Shown piece by piece: positions 58,762 through 64,000 of a DNA stretch of 64,000 nt (position 1 is its first letter; the number at the start of each line of letters is the position of its first letter). Source of the stretch: Methylomusa anaerophila (lineage in GTDB: Bacteria; Bacillota; Negativicutes; Sporomusales; Sporomusaceae). A model generated the notes under the pieces. That model did not search any database, was not told the DNA's origin, and saw only the letters and a list, made by a program, of their open reading frames with translations. The stretch covers positions 2,621,501 through 2,685,500 of the forward strand of contig NZ_AP018449.1 of the NCBI RefSeq assembly GCF_003966895.1, in the 5' to 3' direction. The position numbers and the translations under genes are program-made.

Positions 58762-59022
58762 GAACTGCTTATAAGCCGCCATCCTGCGGCGCCGCACAAT
58801 CTGCGTTGCTGTTATCTGCGACAAGTTAACTCGCGTTGATAACACTAACGAAAGCAGAATCGTGCTCCTGCGGTCCTCACTTCGACGTACAACCAGTACG
58901 CCTCCGTTCCGGTCCTCGTCGCGCCTACGGTCTGACTATGATAGTTCGAATTGTAGTTGGCAAATATCATTACAATAAGTTTCTTTCATATGCAACGGTA
59001 TCTGACGACTTCTAAGCAGTTC
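58762..59022 (+). repeat. Interspersed element A, copy 13 (261 bp, both modules)
   Basis: Same composition as copy 11: left module plus tail module, central CGTAC-AACCA-GTACG. It follows smpB and precedes the convergent EamA gene. Confidence 0.92.
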
Positions 59023-59074
59023 GTGGCTGTTGATAAATTGGCGGATACAAGATTTATTATTTTTTAGGTTTTTG

Positions 59075-59980
59075 TTAGCTTGCGGATTCAGCAACTTTGG
59101 TTGCTGTTTCTTTTCCGCCGGCCCAAAGCTGGAGAATGAGTATACTGCTTAAGATCAGCAAGCCGCCGCCCAGTTGCATGGGCGTTATTTTTTCGGCCAG
59201 GAGCAGAACCGACAACATAACGGTAATGACCGGCTCCGCTGTACTGATAATCGATGTGTTAGCCGGGCCGATGAGTCTTATGCCGGCGAAGCAGCCCAAA
59301 ATGCCGACGACGGTTGACACAAGGGCAATAGCCAGCAGGATCAGCCAGCCTGCCATTGGCAGGGTAGTAACGAATTCGCCGGTAACGGCACAAGTCAGGG
59401 TGAAAGTAATCGCCGCCGCTGAACAGACGTAGGTTGTGGCGACTAATGGGTCTACATCTTTAAGCACCTTGCTGCTGACCAGGAGATAGGCAGAGTAGAT
59501 AAGGGATGAAGCCATTCCCAACATAATGCCCATAAGACTGATGCCGGCAAAAGATACTTTGAGAATGAGAAAGAGTCCGCAGAAAGACAGCACTAAAGCC
59601 AGTCCTTTTTTCCAGTTGAACTCATCTACCCCAACAAGGAAGGACATCAAGGTAACGATAGCCGGATAGGTGTAAAGCAGCAGGGAAGACATTGACGCCG
59701 GCAGATATTTCAGCGACGCCGCAAAAAAAGTAGACATAAGACCATAACCCGCTATACCCAGGAGACAAAGGGATATGGCGGTCTTCCTGCTTACTTTGGC
59801 TGCAAGATTGCGCCAGCGCAATATCCCCCACAGACAAAGCGAAGCCAGAATAAAGCGGGCTGTCAGGATGGTAATGGTATTGGCGCCCAGCGCATAGGCC
59901 AATTTGATAAAAATCGGGAGCATGGCAAAGCCCGTGGCAGATGCCAGGACCATGAGCGCTCCGGTATGCTGTGGTTTCAT
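59075..59980 (-). CDS. EamA/DMT family transporter
   Basis: A 301-residue membrane protein with ten hydrophobic helices in two EamA repeats (GALMVLASATGFAMLPIFIKLAYALG at the start; GMASSLIYSAYLLVSSKVL at the start of the second half). The substrate is unknown; relatives export amino acids or metabolites. The start at 59980 (MKPQHTGALM) is preferred because TGGAG precedes it and the frame upstream adds a non-family 18-residue piece. Divergent from ssrA. Confidence 0.85.
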   Translation of the reverse strand: MKPQHTGALMVLASATGFAMLPIFIKLAYALGANTITILTARFILASLCLWGILRWRNLAAKVSRKTAISLCLLGIAGYGLMSTFFAASLKYLPASMSSLLLYTYPAIVTLMSFLVGVDEFNWKKGLALVLSFCGLFLILKVSFAGISLMGIMLGMASSLIYSAYLLVSSKVLKDVDPLVATTYVCSAAAITFTLTCAVTGEFVTTLPMAGWLILLAIALVSTVVGILGCFAGIRLIGPANTSIISTAEPVITVMLSVLLLAEKITPMQLGGGLLILSSILILQLWAGGKETATKVAESAS

Positions 59981-60020
59981 AACAACACTCCATTTCCGCC
60001 GTTTTGGCAATAAATACGGC

Positions 60021-60049
60021 TGGATAAAGTACAATTATTATGATATAAT
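60021..60049 (+). promoter_or_regulatory. Probable ssrA promoter (extended -10)
   Basis: TGGATA (60021-60026), a 17-base spacer ending in TGA, then TATAAT (60044-60049). About 50 bases of leader precede the mature tmRNA 5' end. Confidence 0.5.
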
Positions 60050-60108
60050 AATTTGCACGATAAAGGAAGTATGATTTTCGTTTGCAGATCAATGATCCAT
60101 AAGAACCC

Positions 60109-60454
60109 GGGGGCGTACTGGTTTCGACAGGGGTAGTTATGGTATGGGTAGCGAGCCGGGGTCCCATCAGCCCGTAATACGGTGGAACTAAAGTAAACGC
60201 AAACGAAGATTACGCTTTAGCAGCTTAATGCTAACGTCTTACCTACGCACTCCCGCGGCCTAGGATAAGGCGTCACTTAGCGGGATACCTGGGGCCCAAT
60301 TCTCGGAGGGCCGACTGGGAACCTTTATCGAGATAGTACCCGGGCAGCCTGTCTGTGGGCGGCAAGGGCGCGAAACTCAAATCACCGACTGCGCTCGGAG
60401 AAACCCATGCAGTAATACCTTTGGACAGGAGTTCGATTCTCCTCGCCTCCACCA
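60109..60454 (+). ncRNA. ssrA: Transfer-messenger RNA (tmRNA)
   Basis: A 346-nt RNA that rescues stalled ribosomes. The 5' end GGGGGCGTACTGG pairs with the 3' acceptor strand CGCCTCC before ACCA (60444-60454), which is encoded. The 3' end contains the T-arm GGAGTTCGATTCTCC. The tag reading frame at 60199-60228 encodes ANEDYALAA and stops with TAA; the ALAA end is the ClpXP degradation signal. An SmpB gene lies upstream. The region following the 3' end begins with a recombinase remnant, so the gene served as an integration site. Confidence 0.97.
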
Positions 60455-60930
60455 CTCATATGTACAAAAAGAACGAGGAATACTTCGACGTATTCCTCGT
60501 AAACTACTACTTTTTCAACATAGGTCTGGATGATCTTTTTAAGGTCATCCGGATTTTTGCTTTTTAGTGCAGCTATATCTTTTTCAAGATAGGCAACAAT
60601 CATTGATTTGTCTAGTGATACAGATTTCAGCTTAGTTTGATATTCATTGATTATCATAAGAATTTCGGCTTTTTCTTGCTCCAGCTTGTCCATAGTTATT
60701 TTCATGCTGGAATTATATAGGCCATCAGCAATGGCATTGATAAAATTATCAAGCTTTTTCTGGGTATCGGCGAGCCGCTGTTCAAAAACCTGAATGCCTT
60801 TTTTCTTGTCAGTCTGAGTGCTATGGTAATGTTCGATTAACTTATCGGCAAGACGGTTAATGGTACTAACATTGAATATTTTTTGCTGCAAATCTGCAAT
60901 GGCAATATCCTCAATTAAGCTGATAACCAT
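60382..60930 (-). pseudogene. C-terminal remnant of a large serine recombinase, running into ssrA
   Basis: A minus-strand frame of 182 residues. About residues 10-150 look like the coiled-coil C-terminal part of large serine recombinases (FNVSTINRLADKLIEHYHS..., DLKKIIQTYVEKVVVYEEYVEVFLVL). The resolvase catalytic domain and zinc ribbon are absent upstream. The last ~25 residues (SGGGEENRTPV...) are simply the tmRNA 3' end read backwards, so the original stop was lost or lay beyond the junction. It marks an old integration into the tmRNA 3' end. Confidence 0.65.
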
Positions 60931-61090
60931 TCCGGTAGAATTTGCTATAGGGAGAGAAGGGCTGTCTAATCCAATGCCGGAAGTATTAAGACAATGAGAA
61001 GAAAAATAGAGTGTAAAATATGATTAAGAACATTCAGCTGATTGCCCGAACAGGCTCATAAGCTGAAAGCAATGATTGCTTCTTTTAGGG

Positions 61091-61136
61091 TGCCACCTTA
61101 ATGTCGAACCATAAATATGGTGAGGCTTTTTTTCTT
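61091..61136 (+). terminator. Terminator-like hairpin upstream of the MFS promoter
   Basis: GTGCCACC pairs with GGTGAGGC (one bulge) across an AT-rich loop that itself holds ACCATAAATATGGT. A run of seven T follows. No gene ends here, so it may be left over from a lost gene. Confidence 0.45.
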
Positions 61137-61172
61137 ATATGGTACTTCCTAAATAAAATCACTAAAAATTCT

Positions 61173-61196
61173 ATTTTGGATTATTTGATCCAAAAA
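61173..61196. promoter_or_regulatory. Inverted repeat upstream of the MFS promoter
   Basis: ATTTTGGAT-N6-ATCCAAAAAT. It could be a second regulator site just before the -35 box at 61200. Confidence 0.45.
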
Positions 61197-61199
61197 TCA

Positions 61200-61229
61200 T
61201 TGACAGATAAGTGATGGGGGTTGTAAAAT
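61200..61229 (+). promoter_or_regulatory. Promoter of the MFS gene
   Basis: TTGACA (61200-61205) and TAAAAT (61224-61229) with an 18-base spacer. The -10 box overlaps the left edge of the 34-bp palindrome. Confidence 0.65.
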
Positions 61230-61260
61230 CATATTTGGAACGATCGTTCCAAATATGATT
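61227..61260. promoter_or_regulatory. 34-bp perfect palindromic operator
   Basis: A perfect palindrome centred on GGAACGATCGTTCC, with flanks that continue the symmetry to AATCATATTT on the left. It begins in the -10 box and ends at the MFS ribosome site. TetR-family repressors bind such sites, and a TetR gene lies downstream. Confidence 0.8.
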
Positions 61261-61273
61261 AAGGAGCTTTTAA

Positions 61274-62446
61274 ATGAAAGAGAATACAAATAATGGTGAA
61301 AAACAACGCCTTCCAATCTTGGGTCTATTGGCTTTAGCTATGGCAGGGTTTATGGCGATTATGACAGAAACTCTCCCAGCCGGGTTGCTTCCACAGATAA
61401 GTAATGGACTTAATGTTTCAGAAAGTCTTGCAGGACAGTTAGTTACTTTATATGCAATTGGATCATTGACAGCAGCCATCCCTGTTATTGTCACTACTCG
61501 ACGGTGGCGTCGTCGTCCTCTTCTCCTATTAGCCATTTGTGGTTTCCTTGTTTTTAATAGTATCACGGCTGTATCATCTGACTATATACTGACCTTGGTT
61601 GCTCGTTTTTTTGCCGGAGTATCTGCCGGTATTGCATGGGGATTAATTGCAGGTTATGCCCGGCGTATGGTATCTGATGAATTTAAGGGACGTGGTATGG
61701 CAATAGCGATGATTGGTACACCTATTGCTTTGACTTTTGGTGTACCAATTGGAACGTTTTTGGGAGCGTTCATTGGTTGGCGTTCAGTATTTGGAATCAT
61801 GTCTCTTATGGCTCTTATACTGATTGGTTGGGTGCTCTGGAAAGTGCCGGACTATCCAGGACAGTCTAATGGTGACCAACTTTCGATTATTGATGTTTTT
61901 AAAACCCCTGAAGTGCGCTCTATCCTTTTTGTGGTTATGACTTGGATGACAGCTCACAATATACTTTATACGTATATTGCCCCCTTTCTTATTTCACTTG
62001 ATATGCAACGTGTGGATTTGGCCCTGTTTCTATTTGGAGTTTCAGCACTTACAAGTATTTTTATTGTAGGCTCACTGATTGATCGTTGGTTACGTACCTT
62101 GTTACTGGGCAGTATAGCTGCTTTTACAATAGATTCGGTTCTACTTGGAATTAGCGGTGGTAATGCTATTGTGATCTATCTGGGGGTTATTATGTGGGGG
62201 CTGACATTTGGTGGTGCCGCGACATTATTGCAGACGGCACTTGCGGAAGCTGTTAAAGATGAGGCCGTTGATATGGTTATGTCAATAAATACAACGGTAT
62301 GGAACTTAGCTATTGCGAGTGGTGGCTTAACAGGAGGCATACTTCTAAAAACAATAGGTGCCGGCTCATTTTCATGGGCAATGTTTGTTTTATTACTTTT
62401 GGCATTATTCGCAGCACTAAGGTCAAAGAGGCACGGATTTACTTGA
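61274..62446 (+). CDS. MFS transporter, DHA1-type (AraJ/YdhP-like exporter)
   Basis: A 390-residue protein with 12 predicted membrane helices. The N-terminal half has LPAGLLPQISNGLNVSESLAGQLVTLYAIGS and the motif-A-like loop RRWRRRPLLL; GGAATLLQTALAEAV lies in helix 10. These features are typical of sugar or drug efflux members. The substrate is unknown. ATG 61274 follows AAGGAGC. Codon use and base content are AT-richer than the upstream genes, in keeping with acquisition at the tmRNA site. Regulated, by inference, through the palindrome that covers its promoter. Confidence 0.85.
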   Translation: MKENTNNGEKQRLPILGLLALAMAGFMAIMTETLPAGLLPQISNGLNVSESLAGQLVTLYAIGSLTAAIPVIVTTRRWRRRPLLLLAICGFLVFNSITAVSSDYILTLVARFFAGVSAGIAWGLIAGYARRMVSDEFKGRGMAIAMIGTPIALTFGVPIGTFLGAFIGWRSVFGIMSLMALILIGWVLWKVPDYPGQSNGDQLSIIDVFKTPEVRSILFVVMTWMTAHNILYTYIAPFLISLDMQRVDLALFLFGVSALTSIFIVGSLIDRWLRTLLLGSIAAFTIDSVLLGISGGNAIVIYLGVIMWGLTFGGAATLLQTALAEAVKDEAVDMVMSINTTVWNLAIASGGLTGGILLKTIGAGSFSWAMFVLLLLALFAALRSKRHGFT

Positions 62447-62497
62447 GTCTTGGTTCCGGGCTAGGGTTCTAAAGAGAATGAACGTTTAACGTAATAC

Positions 62498-62526
62498 TTG
62501 TTTACAGTTTTTTTATTAGTTATAAT
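62498..62526 (+). promoter_or_regulatory. Promoter of the TetR gene
   Basis: TTGTTT (62498-62503) and TATAAT (62521-62526) with a 17-base spacer. Confidence 0.65.
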
Positions 62527-62556
62527 ATATACAAACTCAGGAAGGAGGAGCATCTT

Positions 62557-63159
62557 ATGGTTAAGACGGGACGGCCGCGAGTGTTTGACCGAGATAAAGC
62601 GATATTTGATGCAATGATGCTTTTTTGGGAGCAGGGATTTGAATCTACTTCACTTTCGCAGCTTAGAGAAGTTATGGGAAACATTTCGGCAGGCAGTTTT
62701 TACACAGCCTTTGAGTCAAAAGAAAAGTTATTCAAAGAAGTAATTGATTTATATACATCTACTTATGGTCAAGTTATGTTAAATCTAACAGACGTTTTAC
62801 TTAATCCCGGGAAGGCTATTGAGATGTCATTAAGGCAATCGGCCAAAATGCAAACAGACCGATGTCACCCTTTGGGATGTTTAACTGTGATTTCGGCAAG
62901 TACCTGTTCTTTGGAACATATGCATATACGTGATATGCTCAAAGAGCAAAGGGATTTAGTACGGAGTTGGATGTCCAACTGTATACGGCGTGCTGTTGAT
63001 CAGGGGGAACTTCCAGCTTCGACAGATATTAATGTGTTGACGACATTTTTTGTATCCTTTCTGCACGGGATTTCAATTCAAGCAAGAGATGGAGTGCCAT
63101 TCGAGACAATAGACGCAGCGATAACTCAAACTATGAGTATATGGGATAGTCTAAGGTAG
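62557..63159 (+). CDS. TetR/AcrR family transcriptional regulator
   Basis: A 200-residue repressor. The N-terminal helix-turn-helix is TGRPRVFDRDKAIFDAMMLFWEQGFESTSLSQLREVMGNISAGSFYTAFESKEKLFKEVI. The C-terminal ligand domain includes CHPLGCLTVISASTCS and a helical dimer region. It has its own promoter, which lacks the 34-bp palindrome, so it probably controls the MFS gene rather than itself. ATG 62557 follows GGAAGGAGGAGC. Confidence 0.88.
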   Translation: MVKTGRPRVFDRDKAIFDAMMLFWEQGFESTSLSQLREVMGNISAGSFYTAFESKEKLFKEVIDLYTSTYGQVMLNLTDVLLNPGKAIEMSLRQSAKMQTDRCHPLGCLTVISASTCSLEHMHIRDMLKEQRDLVRSWMSNCIRRAVDQGELPASTDINVLTTFFVSFLHGISIQARDGVPFETIDAAITQTMSIWDSLR

Positions 63160-63480
63160 CGCAAAATCCGAAGAGTGAGCCAAAGCTACTCCGAAGGAGA
63201 TTGGGGAAAAGGTTAGGGCCTATTTGTTTCTCAAAGGAACTAAATGGTTACAAGAAGAAACAAAGAGAAACTCGATAAACCATTGATTTATCTGAGTTTC
63301 TCTCATGGATGACAAAAGATGCAAAATGCACTTAGCTCATTGCTAAATCGTTAATATGATTACTTTAAACTAATTAAATTGAGATTTGTGTCGATACCCA
63401 GTGAGTTGCGTTGTACATACGATTCGGTAGGGTTCACCCCCACCAGCTAAAACCGGACAGTAAAAATGAACTGCAAAAAA

Positions 63481-63518
63481 AGCTGTTTGCCATGATGCGG
63501 TGAACAGCTCCTTTTTTC
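63481..63518. terminator. Terminator-like hairpin (possibly bidirectional)
   Basis: AGCTGTTTGCC pairs with GGTGAACAGCT, followed by CCTTTTTT. A run of A precedes it, so it could work on both strands. Confidence 0.7.
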
Positions 63519-63565
63519 TTTTGCTGATGTAAGATGTGTTGGTAGTGCAAAAAACTAGGGCGATT

Positions 63566-63602
63566 GGGGCGATAGTGTGTGCCCTAAACGCCCCGCTTTT
63601 TT
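63566..63602 (+). terminator. Terminator-like hairpin
   Basis: GGGGCG and CGCCCC pair across a 17-nt loop, followed by GCTTTTTT. Confidence 0.5.
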
Positions 63603-63728
63603 CGGGGAGGATTGAATTTTTGTTCTCCTTGCTGCCTGCTAAAAAGAAGGGAGGTGTAGAAGTAAACATAAACGGGACGCAGACAGGTTTGTCGTTCCGT
63701 CGCCAGCAATATCAATGACGGATTAAAT

Positions 63729-63757
63729 CCTCACCAAGAGTGAGGGTTTACTTTTGA
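63729..63757 (+). terminator. Short hairpin with T-run
   Basis: CCTCAC-CAAGA-GTGAGG followed by GTTTACTTTT. Confidence 0.5.
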
Positions 63758-63771
63758 ATCTGCGGAATTTA

Positions 63772-63780
63772 TGATATAAT
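63772..63780 (+). promoter_or_regulatory. Extended -10 promoter of the last gene
   Basis: TGATATAAT is an extended -10 box; no good -35 is seen. The start codon is about 75 bases downstream. Confidence 0.5.
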
Positions 63781-63853
63781 GATCTCGCAGAAAATAAATG
63801 TAAGCAGTAGCTTGATATATTTTAACGAGTATAATTTTGAGGAGGTAGCCTTG

Positions 63854-64000
63854 ATGCAAACATTAAAACAAGAAGCTATTGAGGCAATTTCCAAATTGCC
63901 CGATTCGGCTAGTCTTGAGGAAATTATGTATAGACTGTATGTTATAGACAAAGTGAGAAAGGGCTTAGAAGCTACTGAACGCGGGGAAACGATTTCAGTT
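63854..64000 (+). CDS. Antitoxin-like small protein, 5' part only
   Basis: The first 49 residues (MQTLKQEAIEAISKLPDSAS, then LEEIMYRLYVIDKVRKGLEA) are seen before the window ends. The helical pattern and the phrase EAISKLPDSASLEEIMYRLYVIDKVRKG resemble short chromosomal antitoxins that precede RelE-type toxins. ATG 63854 follows GGAGGT with 7-nt spacing. The downstream partner would lie outside the window. Part of the AT-richer region after ssrA. Confidence 0.6.
   Translation, partial: MQTLKQEAIEAISKLPDSASLEEIMYRLYVIDKVRKGLEATERGETISV

Larger units (their letters stand above)
63160..63853. other. 694-bp gap without a convincing gene
   Basis: The stretch holds a long hairpin (AGAGAAACTCGATAAA with TTTATCTGAGTTTCTCT, 63263-63303) and three terminator-like hairpins listed separately. 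A 60-residue frame at 63536-63718 starts at TTG without a ribosome site and runs through one of the hairpins, so I do not call it. The end (about 63655-63718) could be a worn coding fragment, but no family is recognised. Confidence 0.5.

Noticed and set aside
60273..60455. Minus-strand 60-residue frame containing VVEARRIELLSKG-like text
   Set aside because: It is the tmRNA 3' end read backwards, not a protein gene.
63536..63718. 60-residue plus-strand frame
   Set aside because: TTG start without ribosome site, and it runs through a terminator-like hairpin; no recognisable family.

Overview
The window reads as a chromosome segment of a low-to-mid GC, anaerobic Firmicute. The gene order is typical of that phylum: ftsEX/ctp/minJ-like/uvrBA, rapZ-yvcK-whiA, rpoN-cggR-gap-pgk-tpiA-gpmI-eno-secG, and rnr-smpB-ssrA. 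Rubredoxin, the SCIFF peptide with its radical-SAM maturase, hydrogenase maturation genes (hypCDE), a split transketolase and a K+-type membrane pyrophosphatase point to a strict anaerobe. CsaB with a DUF5693 membrane protein suggests pyruvylated cell-wall polymer, as in clostridia and Negativicutes. I lean towards Negativicutes/Sporomusaceae, but that is inference from gene content, not a database match.

Layout. 1-10 kb: end of a DUF2993 gene, DUF5693-csaB, a YitT protein, the two transketolase subunits, an M50 protease, ftsEX. 10-20 kb: M23 hydrolase activator, two close S41 peptidase paralogues, a MinJ-like PDZ membrane protein, uvrB and uvrA. 20-25 kb: a RelBE-type toxin-antitoxin pair and accC on the minus strand, then uvrC. 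24.4-28 kb is an accessory patch: composite repeats, a degenerate 20-nt periodic array, rubredoxin, a serine-recombinase remnant, a four-helix-bundle gene flanked by complementary short repeats, a BRO-N/DinD-like gene with two tiny coupled ORFs, and ogt. 28-42 kb: HAD phosphatase, chemoreceptor, VTT membrane protein, PHP phosphatase, rapZ-yvcK-whiA, an unrecognised secreted protein, SCIFF-ScfB, hypCDE. 42-59 kb: rpoN, the CggR-controlled glycolytic operon with two visible CggR-type operator arrays, secG, hppA, esterase, thioesterase, rnr, smpB. 59-64 kb: EamA transporter, tmRNA, and an AT-richer region starting exactly at the tmRNA 3' end. That region holds a serine-recombinase remnant, an MFS exporter with a 34-bp palindromic operator, a TetR regulator, and the start of a small antitoxin-like gene.

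The most unusual feature is a family of non-coding interspersed elements. Thirteen full copies and one decayed copy lie only between genes, about one per 5 kb. The basic unit is close to exactly 120 bp, bounded by perfect 10-bp inverted repeats, with a central GTAC-loop-GTAC hairpin kept in nearly all copies while the loop varies. Longer copies carry defined extra modules of about 70 bp at fixed internal sites, giving lengths of about 120, 190, 192, 231 and 262 bp. One copy has changed both termini in a complementary way. A second hairpin element and a third shared module sit next to some of the copies. No transposase that could move them is visible here.
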